A stretch of 64,000 nt of DNA from Flavobacterium sedimenticola (GCF_030053345.1 NZ_JASGBP010000003.1:278249-342248); one strand, 5' to 3'; counted from the stretch's first letter, positions 17,306-25,592 are shown. The notes: generated from the sequence alone by a model not told the origin. Numbers and translations are program-made.

Positions 17306-18715
17306 TTGAAAAAACAACCAAAAAAACAGAAAGAATTCACAAGATTCATCCCTTCACTTGTAAAGGAACAACTTGACAAATTAGAGTACAAACGCAAAGA
17401 TGACTTGTACTGTATTATTGACCTTATTTACCGTAAACAAGTGAACTACAAAACAGAATTACAAAAAATTTATGGCTATGTTGAACTACCAAATAGCGTT
17501 ATTAAAAAACTAGTAGCTGATAGCAATTCAATTACAGCTGGTTTAAATTTCTTGGTAGAAAACAAAATAATTGATGTTAACCCACATTATTATGTTGGTG
17601 TATTTTCTAAGTCTTATAAGATAAACCCAGAACTTCTATCAAAAAAAGTTGTTGTAACCATAACTGATAAAAACATCAACAAGCGAATTGAACTACTTGA
17701 AAAAGAAAATAGAAAGTTCTTTGAAAAACGTTTAGAGTTCAGCAAAACCAACTATTTCAATACATTCAAAATCGATTATAAAGCTGCTTACGAATACATT
17801 TATAATGAAGCAGTAACAAGTATCAAATTACTTGTAATCAACAATAAAATAGGCTTAAATGAATCCGAGATTAAAGATATAATTGACTGTAAGGGTAGAT
17901 GGAAATCAAACAGAGGTAGATTATTAATGTTCGGCAAAGAATTACATAATATCTTACACCGATTCACCACCCAACACTTCAAAATACTTTGCATCAATAA
18001 TGGCTATTTGTATTTTAAGCGAAATGATACCAATGGTAGACTTGATACTAACCTTACCAATCTACCAACTGGTTTAAGACAGTTTTTGATTAGTGATGAA
18101 AAACTATTCAACATCGATATAAAAAACAGTCAACCATATTTTTTATACTGTTTGTTGAAGGTTGAAAATGCAATACCAGCTGATGAACTTGAAAAATATG
18201 GTAAACTGGTTGTTGATGGTGTTTTTTACGAATATTTAGCTGACCAATACAAAGAGTTTAGCGGTAAATTCAAGACCAGAAAAGATATGAAGGGATTCCT
18301 ATTCAAGATATTTTTCAGTAAAACTGGTTCATTCCCTAAAATCAAAGAGTTTTTCGGTCACTTATTCCCAAACATTATGAATTATATCAATGAAAATAAC
18401 GCTGAAAACAATGCGGTTATTGCCAATAAGCTATCAACCATTGAATCAACAACAATCATTAGTGTTATTTTGCCAGCGTTGGGTGAATTAGGGGTTAAAC
18501 CATTTACAATTCACGATTCATTTGTATGCAAAGAATCCGAAATACAAACAATAATTGATGTATTCCAACAAAAAACACAAAGTATGTTTGGAATCACCCC
18601 AAGTTTGCACGTTAAAACACTTGTTGAAGATTCAAATGACAGTACTGAAATTGAAGATGATGTTATTGCAATCTGGGATGATGAATTTTTAGCGGAATTA
18701 AACGGTGTAGCTTAA
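17306..18715 (+). CDS. Phage polymerase-like protein: N-terminal wHTH plus PolA/T7-RNAP-type palm
   Basis: A 469-residue protein. Residues 30-115 look like a winged helix (LYCIIDLIYRKQVNYKTELQKIYG, then LPNSVIKKLVADSNSITAGLNFL), as in replication initiators. From about 240 the order of PolA-superfamily motifs is visible: NGRLDTNLTNLP (compare TGRLSS..PNLQ), motif A FNIDIKNSQPY with Asp271, motif B RKDMKGFLFKIFFS with Arg325/Lys329, and motif C IHDSF with Asp404. There is no 3'-5' exonuclease domain and no RT-type YxDD. HDSF is closer to T7 RNA polymerase than to the HDE of DNA polymerase I. The start is TTG, since an in-frame stop lies at 17291-17293 and no early ATG exists. Likely role: phage replication or primer synthesis; the product type is unknown. 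Confidence 0.7.
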   Translation: MKKQPKKQKEFTRFIPSLVKEQLDKLEYKRKDDLYCIIDLIYRKQVNYKTELQKIYGYVELPNSVIKKLVADSNSITAGLNFLVENKIIDVNPHYYVGVFSKSYKINPELLSKKVVVTITDKNINKRIELLEKENRKFFEKRLEFSKTNYFNTFKIDYKAAYEYIYNEAVTSIKLLVINNKIGLNESEIKDIIDCKGRWKSNRGRLLMFGKELHNILHRFTTQHFKILCINNGYLYFKRNDTNGRLDTNLTNLPTGLRQFLISDEKLFNIDIKNSQPYFLYCLLKVENAIPADELEKYGKLVVDGVFYEYLADQYKEFSGKFKTRKDMKGFLFKIFFSKTGSFPKIKEFFGHLFPNIMNYINENNAENNAVIANKLSTIESTTIISVILPALGELGVKPFTIHDSFVCKESEIQTIIDVFQQKTQSMFGITPSLHVKTLVEDSNDSTEIEDDVIAIWDDEFLAELNGVA

Positions 18716-18810
18716 ATGTACAGTTAAAGTGTAATGCAAATAGGGTTTCTGCTCTTACTTTTGTAGATAAATGTGACCTTCAATAATTTTTACCGATATA
18801 CCACCATTAA

Positions 18811-18830
18811 ACCACCAAGAAATTGGTGGT
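18811..18830 (+). terminator. Terminator after polymerase-like gene
   Basis: ACCACCAA and TTGGTGGT form eight perfect pairs with a four-base loop, followed by TTTTTTAATTTTTTTT. This ends the polymerase transcript, so the nuclease gene at 18901 needs its own promoter; the shared motif at 18877-18887 is in the right place. Confidence 0.85.
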
Positions 18831-18876
18831 TTTTTAATTTTTTTTTATCAAAAAGCTGTCTTTTTCAAATTTCCGT

Positions 18877-18887
18877 GATATTTATTA
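18877..18887 (+). promoter_or_regulatory. GATATTTATTA motif shared by two rightward phage genes
   Basis: The same 11 bases occur at 17182-17192 upstream of the polymerase-like gene. Here it lies 14 bases before the ATG at 18901, just after a terminator. It may be a phage-specific promoter or operator; two copies are weak evidence in AT-rich DNA. Confidence 0.3.
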
Positions 18888-18900
18888 TTAAACAACGAAT

Positions 18901-19341
18901 ATGGATTATTTTAAAGCTGCTGGTGACAATGAAAGACAAAAGATGACCAACTTATTTGAACAGTTCGGGATTACAAGCTATGTATTCACAAAAAGTGATG
19001 GTTATGACAGAGTAGAAGGGTATTATACTGGTAAAACTGGTAACGAATATGTATTTGAAGTCAAGTGCCGAGATTTAGCAACAACTGCATACACCCAGAC
19101 CATAATTGAAAAGAAGAAAGTTGATGCTGTTCTTGAAGAATCAGATAAATCGAATCATAAACCAATACTGTTTTTCTTTTTTACCGATGGCAACTGTATG
19201 TTTCAGCGGCTGGATAAACAAACATATTACAGCACAATATATATGAATGCACCAGTAACAACAATGGGTTACAATGAAAAGGTTTTAAAACCATTTGTGC
19301 CATTTAACATAACAACAAACAAACTAATTAAACTTAACTAA
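18901..19341 (+). CDS. PD-(D/E)XK-like nuclease candidate
   Basis: A 146-residue soluble protein with the core arrangement of a restriction-endonuclease-like fold. It has a DGYDRVEGYYTGK strand with acidic residues, then GNEYVFEVKCRDL with the E-x-K catalytic pair, then an amphipathic helix (TIIEKKKVDAVLEESDK) and a strand PILFFFFTD. Such small nucleases in phages act as Holliday-junction resolvases, VRR-NUC-like enzymes or host-DNA degraders. It lies downstream of the polymerase terminator and upstream of small early genes. I rate the fold likely and the biological role open. Confidence 0.6.
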   Translation: MDYFKAAGDNERQKMTNLFEQFGITSYVFTKSDGYDRVEGYYTGKTGNEYVFEVKCRDLATTAYTQTIIEKKKVDAVLEESDKSNHKPILFFFFTDGNCMFQRLDKQTYYSTIYMNAPVTTMGYNEKVLKPFVPFNITTNKLIKLN

Positions 19342-19342
19342 A

Positions 19343-19483
19343 ATGAAACCAGAAGATTTACCAAATGAAAAACCAACAGAAGATGAAGTAACAAGAATGA
19401 TGATTGATTTTCAGATTTACAAAGCAAAACAGAACCAAAAGGAATTTATAAAAGCACTTGATGACTTTTTTAAATCAATTTAA
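19343..19483 (+). CDS. Small phage protein (46 residues), unknown
   Basis: ATG at 19343 lies one base after the stop of the nuclease gene and gives a 46-residue charged helical peptide (MKPEDLPNEKPTEDEVTRMM... ending KALDDFFKSI). Tight coupling to the upstream gene and continuous high charge favour a real gene. No domain recognised. Confidence 0.45.
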   Translation: MKPEDLPNEKPTEDEVTRMMIDFQIYKAKQNQKEFIKALDDFFKSI

Positions 19484-19514
19484 TTTCTTACTTTTCGTAA
19501 CTTATTTTTAGGGA

Positions 19515-19862
19515 ATGATAACACAAACACACACACTTATTTTATCTACACCGAAATTGGATTTACCATTTAATCCAAATGTAGTTGAACTGATTAATTC
19601 ATTAGTTCATAATAACTTATGCAATATCGAATATTTTGGTGGTGAACTGGATAATCAAGCTGATTATGTTGATGATTCAGAACAAGACAGAATTGATTCA
19701 ACCACATTTATAACGCTGCATTTTGACCAAAATACAACTGATGAAGTTGATTACAATTTGAATGAAGAAAGTGTTTTAAATCTGATTTTAAACGTTATTT
19801 CAGAAAACCAAATTCGTGAAGTGATTGTTGATGATAAAGATGTTGAAATCTATATTTATTGA
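19515..19862 (+). CDS. Small acidic phage protein, unknown
   Basis: A 115-residue, very acidic protein (many D and E, few K and R) with several beta-strand-like stretches (THTLILST, TFITLHFD, REVIVDDKDVEIYIY). It is not recognised. Its stop at 19860-19862 lies one base before the ATG of the SIR2-like gene, so the two form a coupled pair. Strong acidity could mean a DNA-mimic or a protein that controls its partner, but both ideas are speculative. There is no membrane segment. Confidence 0.5.
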   Translation: MITQTHTLILSTPKLDLPFNPNVVELINSLVHNNLCNIEYFGGELDNQADYVDDSEQDRIDSTTFITLHFDQNTTDEVDYNLNEESVLNLILNVISENQIREVIVDDKDVEIYIY

Positions 19863-19863
19863 T

Positions 19864-20880
19864 ATGTTAAACGAAAAAGAATTAGCTAGTAATGGTATAT
19901 TTAGTTGGGAATTATATAAAGATAAATTGAATCCTGACTTACTTTTAGGTAATGGTTTTACATTACAATTCTCGAAAAGTTTTGCTTACAAGTCACTATT
20001 TAAAATTTTTTTGGATAATTGTAATGAAGATTTAGCAAAACTTATACCTGAGTTTGAAACATATAATTTTGAAGAAATACAAAAATATATGGAATATGCT
20101 AAAATTATAAATTCATCATTAAATATTGAATGTAACCAATTGAATGAATCATTAAATGTTCTAAAATTTGGGTTAATAAAAACTATCAATTCAGTTCATC
20201 CTAAAGCAAATGAAGTTGATTTTACACAACTTGAAAATATAGCTAAACAATTACATAATTTCAATAACATTTTTACAACAAACTATGATTTATTTTTATA
20301 TCACATTGTAATGAAAAGTGTTGATATTAAAAAAGCAAAAACAATAAAAGATTATATTTCCTATCAAGACTATTTTTTTGGTAATTATGCCCCAGTTGGT
20401 TTTAAACAATTAATGGATGAGCAAAAGGAAACTTATAAACACATATATTATCTACACGGAGCGTTATTTCTATTTAAAGAGGACGGGAATGACATAAAAC
20501 TAATCAAAAATAATAATGAAGAACTTATAGATTTAATATCTTTTGAAATAAATTCTGATAGATTTCCAACATTTATAACTGAAGGTGATTCTAAATTGAA
20601 ACTAAAATCAATTAAAGAAAATTTTTATTTATCATTCTGCTTAAGAAAACTTAAGGATGCCAATGCACCTATTTTAATTTTTGGAAATTCTTTAAGTGAA
20701 TTTGATAAACATATTATAAACGCTTTAAAAGAAAACCATAATACTTTATTCTATGCTTTGTATACAAAAGGCAAAAATGAAGTAGAACTCAGAAATGAAA
20801 AGTATAATATTTTATCAAAGTTTAATGGAACAAAAGTAGAAGTTACTTTTATAGATTCAAAAACTGTTTTTAAACTTTAA
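19864..20880 (+). CDS. DUF4917/SIR2-like domain protein, candidate defence or exclusion factor
   Basis: Starting at the ATG one base after the upstream gene gives 338 residues; a longer frame opens upstream but would overlap that gene. The sequence shows a nucleotide-binding start LLLGNGFTLQFS (27-37), FTTNYDLFLYH with Asn140, YYLHGALF with His198, and ILIFGNSLSEFDKHI near 278-292. TTNYD plus LHG are the active-site signatures of SIR2-like proteins, and the whole follows DUF4917. Several SIR2-like proteins are NADases in anti-phage defence (Thoeris, DSR, prokaryotic Argonaute pairs). The gene is very AT-rich and converges on the SRAP gene with an 11-base overlap. The defence role is inferred. 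Confidence 0.72.
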   Translation: MLNEKELASNGIFSWELYKDKLNPDLLLGNGFTLQFSKSFAYKSLFKIFLDNCNEDLAKLIPEFETYNFEEIQKYMEYAKIINSSLNIECNQLNESLNVLKFGLIKTINSVHPKANEVDFTQLENIAKQLHNFNNIFTTNYDLFLYHIVMKSVDIKKAKTIKDYISYQDYFFGNYAPVGFKQLMDEQKETYKHIYYLHGALFLFKEDGNDIKLIKNNNEELIDLISFEINSDRFPTFITEGDSKLKLKSIKENFYLSFCLRKLKDANAPILIFGNSLSEFDKHIINALKENHNTLFYALYTKGKNEVELRNEKYNILSKFNGTKVEVTFIDSKTVFKL

Positions 20881-21496
20881 ATCCAATCTGTCTAGGTTGA
20901 TATTTTGGAAATGAAAATTCATCAACTGAATTATTAAAATCTAACCAAGATGATTCATCACCGATGTTCAACATAATTGGCATTCTACCCTTATGATTAT
21001 GTATGTATTTCATTTGTTGGTCAGCTTCTGTTGTGACAATTGAAAAACTATGATAGATTTCACCAGATACTTTATCAATCCAACTATCATAAAGACCAGC
21101 AAAAGCAAATATTTCTGAATCACAATTATGGATTTGATATTTCTGTTTTTGTTTTCCCTTTTCATCCAACCAACGCCATTCGAAATAACTGCTAGCAATC
21201 ACCAAACAACGATTACTTCCGATGTTTCTAAAACTTGGTTTTTCTTCAATGGTTTCAATTCGTGCATTAAGAGTATTTTTTCTGAAATTAATATCCTTTG
21301 ACCAAGAAGGAACTAAACCCCAATGATAATCAGTCGAAATTATTTTTGGTTTTTCATTTGTTATGATTGGTACATTTTTATAATCGAATCCAACAATATA
21401 ATCTGATTGAAGAAATTCATCAGGATTATCAACTTTGGCATTAAACCATTCTTCAACCTTTTTCATTGGTTGATTTTGAGCCATAAAAAAACACAT
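20870..21496 (-). CDS. SRAP (HMCES/YedK) family protein
   Basis: SRAP proteins shield abasic sites in single-stranded DNA by forming a covalent link through Cys2. Here the start MC gives Cys2. Other family segments are present: HWGLVPSW, LNARIETI, CLVIASSYFEWRW with the active Glu, IFAFAGLYDSW, and the C-terminal HNHKGRMPIML with the active His. The 208-residue length is normal. It is the last gene of the leftward recombinase-umuC operon, two bases after the 79-residue gene. Its 3' end overlaps the convergent SIR2-like gene by 11 bases. Confidence 0.93.
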   Translation of the reverse strand: MCFFMAQNQPMKKVEEWFNAKVDNPDEFLQSDYIVGFDYKNVPIITNEKPKIISTDYHWGLVPSWSKDINFRKNTLNARIETIEEKPSFRNIGSNRCLVIASSYFEWRWLDEKGKQKQKYQIHNCDSEIFAFAGLYDSWIDKVSGEIYHSFSIVTTEADQQMKYIHNHKGRMPIMLNIGDESSWLDFNNSVDEFSFPKYQPRQIGFKV

Positions 21497-21497
21497 T

Positions 21498-21737
21498 CTA
21501 ATTACCTAAATACTTAAAGTTATCTAACACTTTTTGCTTATTCTCATCATTAGAATTTATAACATATTCATTTATTGATTTTGTAATGGCGTTTTTAATA
21601 TGCAAATCAACTGCTGAATCGTTATCGAATTTGCTTGAGTTTACCAAATGGTAAATTTCAATTTGGATTTGTTGTTTATTATCTTTTGATTTAGAATCAA
21701 ACAACTTTTCAATTTGTTTATTTATATCATTTATCAT
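21498..21737 (-). CDS. Small phage protein between UmuC and SRAP, unknown
   Basis: A 79-residue helical, charged protein (INDINKQIEKLFDSKSKDNKQQIQIEIYHLV) not recognised. It is two bases downstream of umuC and two bases upstream of the SRAP gene, so it is probably co-translated with them. It does not resemble UmuD (no Ser/Lys protease motif), so it does not supply the missing partner of UmuC. Confidence 0.5.
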   Translation of the reverse strand: MINDINKQIEKLFDSKSKDNKQQIQIEIYHLVNSSKFDNDSAVDLHIKNAITKSINEYVINSNDENKQKVLDNFKYLGN

Positions 21738-21739
21738 AA

Positions 21740-23005
21740 CTAATTCATTTTAATAGTTAGTATATCTGTGATTCTTGTTGTGTAGCATTTTGATAGATGT
21801 TCTTGACGCATTTTCCAGCGTTTTCCGAAAGCATTGTTGCCAAACCTAATTACATTGCCACCAATTTTTTTGTTTGTCTTATCGATGGCTTTCATAAGGT
21901 CAATATGTTTAGGGTTTTCACCACCAAATATTTTCAATTGAAATTCATCAGCTGGTGTTAAAGCTGAAACAATCACACCAGCTTTCTTGTATTTAATACC
22001 ATCCTTATAAATCGATTTTAAGGCGATTTGAGCGAGTCTATTTATCTCTAGGGTGCTGTTGGTTGGAAAGTCCGTTTTGATGTTTATAAAGGCTCTGTGT
22101 TGTTCCAAGTCTTTTCTATGATAGTTCGATAGAACAAACACACTAATCATAGAACAATGACTGTTCTGCTTTCTTAGTTTTTCACCAAGATTAGCTGAAA
22201 ATGTTGCTACTCTTTCACTAACATCGCTAAAATTATCAAGCATATTTTCAAAGCTTCTGGTGCAAGCAATATTCTTTTTATCCTTGACATCTTCCATCTG
22301 GATTGAAGGAATCCCCAACAAGTCATTTTTAAGTCTTAACCCTTGTACGGTCATATTTTTGCGAACCCATTCATCACCCAATTGGGTGAACTCATAAGCA
22401 TTGTTTACACCCAAAGCTTTTAATCGTTTGGTATGCTGTCTACCAATACCCCAAACATCACCAATTTCAGTCCATTTTAAAGCCTTGATTCTTTTTTCTT
22501 CTGTATCAATAATGTAAACACCTTTGGTTCTTTCTGGAAACTTTTTTGCAATCTTATTGGCAACCTTTGCAAGTGCTTTTGTTGGTGCATAACCAACAGA
22601 AATTGGAATACCAACCCATTTCTGAACCTTGTTTTTCATATCCAAACCCATTTCTTGATAGTCAAAGAATTTTTCAAATCCTTCAAACTTCAAAAAGCAT
22701 TCATCAATACTATAGATTTCATATTGGGGTGAATAGGTTGATAGAATATTCATTACTCGGTTAGATAAGTCACCATACAATTCATAGTTGGAACTGAAGA
22801 CGTTTACTTGATGCTGCTCAACAAGGTCTTTGATTTGGAATATTGGAACACCCATTGCGATACCAAGAGCTTTGGCTTCGTTAGAACGTGCAACAACGCA
22901 ACCATCATTGTTGGATAAAACCACAACTGGTTTACCATTCAAATGGGGTTTAAAAAGCCTTTCACAACTTGCATAAAAGTTGTTGCAATCGATTAAAGCA
23001 TACAT
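21740..23005 (-). CDS. umuC: Y-family DNA polymerase, UmuC type
   Basis: A translesion polymerase catalytic subunit of 421 residues. It begins [18 protein letters not shown] with catalytic Asp6, then [15 protein letters not shown], and SIDECFL with Asp101/Glu102. Next come a WGIG helix-hairpin-helix segment, a little-finger domain, and the UmuC-specific C-terminal extension ([32 protein letters not shown]). It lies 14 bases downstream of the recombinase gene on the same strand. No umuD gene is adjacent, so it would depend on a host UmuD or act alone. Lesion bypass plus abasic-site protection (SRAP) in one operon suggests a DNA-damage role for the prophage. Confidence 0.93.
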   Translation of the reverse strand: MYALIDCNNFYASCERLFKPHLNGKPVVVLSNNDGCVVARSNEAKALGIAMGVPIFQIKDLVEQHQVNVFSSNYELYGDLSNRVMNILSTYSPQYEIYSIDECFLKFEGFEKFFDYQEMGLDMKNKVQKWVGIPISVGYAPTKALAKVANKIAKKFPERTKGVYIIDTEEKRIKALKWTEIGDVWGIGRQHTKRLKALGVNNAYEFTQLGDEWVRKNMTVQGLRLKNDLLGIPSIQMEDVKDKKNIACTRSFENMLDNFSDVSERVATFSANLGEKLRKQNSHCSMISVFVLSNYHRKDLEQHRAFINIKTDFPTNSTLEINRLAQIALKSIYKDGIKYKKAGVIVSALTPADEFQLKIFGGENPKHIDLMKAIDKTNKKIGGNVIRFGNNAFGKRWKMRQEHLSKCYTTRITDILTIKMN

Positions 23006-23019
23006 AAAAAAAGGGGTGT

Positions 23020-24831
23020 TTAATACACCCCCAATTTAGAAAATTCAACCCTCTTAACTTCTTTCAAGATTGGAAATTTATTCACATTCTGTATTTCCCT
23101 TATCATATCTGGGATTGGAAAAGAAAACCTTCCAATTCTCATTGAATTATTCCCAGTTGGAACAAATCTTTTGGTTGATTTATACATTTTGATTGACAGC
23201 GTTTGACTTTTATCCAACAAAATTGAATTCAGTTCTTCAAGTTCGGCATCATCAATTTGAATATAGTCATTTGAATTTTTGAAATAGTATTTTTCAACTT
23301 TGCTATAATTCTTCAAAACCACATTCAAAATTGTATACTTGTTATTATGCAATTCTATTCTAATGTAATCAACAAACAAATTGATATAATCTTTTAAGAG
23401 TTCCTTTGAAGATTCAATTTTATCAAGATTCTTGCTAATCACATTTACAACATCGTTATTTTCCTTTTGTTGTACATTCAAAAGCATTTTAACCTTTGAA
23501 ATTTCCTTATCAATCTTGCCAAGTTCCTTATCAATCTTTGTTGTGTTTTGTTCAAATCTTAAAAGGAAATCACCAACGTTTGCATTCTTAGCTTTCTTAA
23601 TGATTTCAAGACTTTTTAACTCATTATCATATTCGTTTTGAAGTTCATCCTTCTTATTCAGCAAAGCTTCAAGATGCTGTTTGTAATTGGTTTCAGCAGC
23701 ATCTGGGTCATTGATTTTTATTTGTTCAGCTAAGAGTTCCAAATCAGTTTTAATCAAGTTCCAAATTGCTGAATCAATCATTGCCATACTGATGGTTTGT
23801 GTATTACCACAAGGTTTAGCACTCGAATGAGAACTACATCTGTAGGTTGATTTATTCTGACCATTTACAATTCGATAATTTGCGTTGAAATGACTACCAC
23901 AATAATTACATTTAATAAGCTTTGCCAACAATGTTGTGTGTTTAGAACTCTTTTCAACATTGGTATTATTTGATAGAAGTTTCTTTTGAACCAAATCAAA
24001 TGTATCTCGGTCAATGATTTGTGGGTATTTGATTTTGAAACTGGTTACAATGTACTTTTCTTCATTCTTTTCACCAGTATAGTTTGGATTTTTACGCTTG
24101 TTATTGGAGATTTTAAAGCCAGTATAACCTTCTTCTTTAAGTAGTTTATTTACGTTGCGTTTTGAATGTGTATAGGCTGGAAAACCTCGTTTGATACATT
24201 CAAGTGTAATGGTTTTAATTGAAGGGTTCTTAACCTTGTTTTCAATTCCGTTTAAATACCAATTGTAAATAGTTCTGACAATATCAGCATTGAAATCATC
24301 TTCTGATAGGGTGTTTTTTTTCAGTTCACCCATAACTTTTTTATAACCGAAAAGTGTTTTTCCAGCAATTGAATAACCTTGTTCCATAAGCAATTCTTTG
24401 GAACGCTTGAAACGGTTTTTCTTTTGTGCCATTTCTTGTTCTGCAAAGAATCCATAAAGTGTAAACATAATATCACCAGCTGGTGATACGTTGCCATTAT
24501 CATCAAACAAAGAATAGTTGGTATCTTTCAAATAAAACTGAACCTTATTTTTTACAAACCATTCTTTAATCTGATGCAATACAGATTGCCTTCTTGAAAT
24601 TCTTGAAAGTTCGGTTGCAAATACTGTATTGTAATCTGGATTATCTTGATAGAATTTGAACATTTCATTTGTACCTTGTTTAACTTCAAGATTTGCAAAT
24701 CCAGTTTCTTTGGTTTCAATAATTTTAAATTCAGTATACCCTTTGGATTTGGCATATTGAATTAAATCTTGTGTTTGTGCTTCATAGTTTTGAACCTTTG
24801 TACTAACTCGTACCAATAGAATTGCTTTCAT
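23020..24831 (-). CDS. Large serine recombinase (prophage integrase)
   Basis: A 603-residue site-specific recombinase. The N-terminal resolvase domain has [10 protein letters not shown] with the active Ser10 and [18 protein letters not shown] with conserved Arg residues. A Recombinase domain (about 160-290) follows. The zinc ribbon (about 310-350) holds CNYCG and later Cys residues ([10 protein letters not shown]). A long coiled coil (about 385-470) follows, as in large serine integrases, where it controls direction of recombination. It ends about 100 bases from the comM junction, the typical place for an integrase next to its attachment site. No directionality factor gene is recognised in the window. 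Confidence 0.95.
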   Translation of the reverse strand: MKAILLVRVSTKVQNYEAQTQDLIQYAKSKGYTEFKIIETKETGFANLEVKQGTNEMFKFYQDNPDYNTVFATELSRISRRQSVLHQIKEWFVKNKVQFYLKDTNYSLFDDNGNVSPAGDIMFTLYGFFAEQEMAQKKNRFKRSKELLMEQGYSIAGKTLFGYKKVMGELKKNTLSEDDFNADIVRTIYNWYLNGIENKVKNPSIKTITLECIKRGFPAYTHSKRNVNKLLKEEGYTGFKISNNKRKNPNYTGEKNEEKYIVTSFKIKYPQIIDRDTFDLVQKKLLSNNTNVEKSSKHTTLLAKLIKCNYCGSHFNANYRIVNGQNKSTYRCSSHSSAKPCGNTQTISMAMIDSAIWNLIKTDLELLAEQIKINDPDAAETNYKQHLEALLNKKDELQNEYDNELKSLEIIKKAKNANVGDFLLRFEQNTTKIDKELGKIDKEISKVKMLLNVQQKENNDVVNVISKNLDKIESSKELLKDYINLFVDYIRIELHNNKYTILNVVLKNYSKVEKYYFKNSNDYIQIDDAELEELNSILLDKSQTLSIKMYKSTKRFVPTGNNSMRIGRFSFPIPDMIREIQNVNKFPILKEVKRVEFSKLGVY

Positions 24832-24845
24832 ACTTACTTTATTTA

Positions 24846-24933
24846 GGGTGACAAAATTATTCTACTTCTTCAAAAAGCTGGTTAAATAATGTTTAACAAT
24901 TACTTCTTGATAGGGCAAATATAATTGTCACCC
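24846..24933. repeat. Spaced inverted repeat in the recombinase leader, possible att arm or operator
   Basis: GGGTGACAA at 24846-24854 is repeated inverted as TTGTCACCC at 24925-24933, 70 bases apart. It lies between the recombinase ATG and the comM junction. It could be a binding site for the recombinase or a regulator. It is not a terminator, as there is no short loop or U-run. Confidence 0.4.
24915..24922 (-). promoter_or_regulatory. -7 box for recombinase operon
   Basis: On the minus strand this reads TATATTTG, matching the Bacteroidetes TAnnTTTG box, about 85 bases before the recombinase start. I see no good -33 TTG at the usual spacing. Confidence 0.45.
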
Positions 24934-24955
24934 ATTTAAATAATATTATGTCCGC
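24934..24955. other. Prophage attachment junction (attR) inside comM
   Basis: On the minus strand the comM frame reads ...GGHNII and stops at 24936-24938. Family members continue with a hydrophobic residue and GPPGxGKT, so host sequence ends within these bases. The crossover dinucleotide of the serine recombinase must lie here or a few bases to either side, but the other junction is needed to define it. Confidence 0.7.
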
Positions 24956-25592
24956 CTGCCGCTGCTATTTCCATACAGCGTTTGATACTCTCTTGTCCTT
25001 TCACATCCGCAAAATCAAACTCGTGAAATTCCGTTGCATCAGTAAATTCTTGTTGTGCTGAGATAACTGTAGGTGCTAACGTTCCCTTACCCTCAAAAAA
25101 ATCAATCACTTCCAACACATTGTCAACACCATACACGTCCAATCCTGCTACTATAGCCGCTTCTTTTACATTTTGTTTCGGCAGAAAAAAACCGGTGAAT
25201 CCTTCTTCTTTGGCTTTAATAGCTATGGGCAGAGCGCCTTTTATGGGCTGCAAACTGCCGTCTAATGACAATTCTCCCATTATGATATATTTTTCAATTT
25301 CGGCTGCTTTGATTTGTCCGGTAGCCGCCAAAATTCCTATGGCTAGCGATAAATCGTAAGCGGAGCCTTCCTTTCGCAAATCGGCCGGAGCCATGTTGAT
25401 AATGATTTTTTTTACCGGCAATTGGTAGCCGTTATTTTGTAAAGCGGCCGCAATACGATAACTGCTTTCTTTTACAGCATTGTCGGGCAAACCTACCAAA
25501 TGATAACCTACCCCTTTATCAATATTCACTTCAATTGTGATAGTCGTGGCTTCCACTCCAAAAACAGCGCTTCCGAAAACTTTAACAAGCAT
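24936..25592 (-). pseudogene. comM: Truncated comM/yifB (Mg-chelatase-like AAA+ helicase), 5' part
   Basis: ComM is a hexameric helicase that drives branch migration during natural transformation; the intact protein has about 510 residues. Only 218 remain: the N-terminal Lon-protease-like ChlI domain (MLVKVFGSAVFGVEATTITI, VGLPDNAVKESSYRIAAAL, INMAPADLRKEGSAYDLSLAIG, GELSLDGSLQPIKGALPIA) and the start of the AAA+ domain (FADVKGQESIKRCMEIAAAGGHNI). Translation stops two codons later in prophage DNA, so Walker A, Walker B and the sensor regions are lost. The rest should lie beyond the left prophage end. Excision would restore the gene. Confidence 0.93.

Larger units (their letters stand above)
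1..24945. mobile_element. Prophage (right part; left end outside window), serine-recombinase type, integrated in comM
   Basis: This block carries terminase, portal, capsid, head protease, tail, holin, endolysin and a large serine recombinase, and is visibly more AT-rich than the DNA to its right. The right boundary is placed where the truncated comM/yifB reading frame stops matching its family, after codons GGHNII and just before the expected Walker A motif. No left attachment site or comM 3' part is visible, so the element extends beyond position 1. I saw no CI-like repressor, excision factor, helicase or tape-measure gene in the part shown; these may lie to the left. Boundary precision is roughly 15 bases. 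Confidence 0.93.

Noticed and set aside
17306..18715. Reverse transcriptase (retron or DRT type)
   Set aside because: No YxDD box or RT motif order is present; the motifs fit the PolA/T7 RNAP palm (HDSF) instead.
21498..21737. UmuD partner for the UmuC-type polymerase
   Set aside because: The 79-residue protein has no LexA-like Ser/Lys protease motif and is too short.
24846..24933. Terminator between comM fragment and recombinase
   Set aside because: The inverted arms are 70 bases apart with no U-run, so they do not form an intrinsic terminator.
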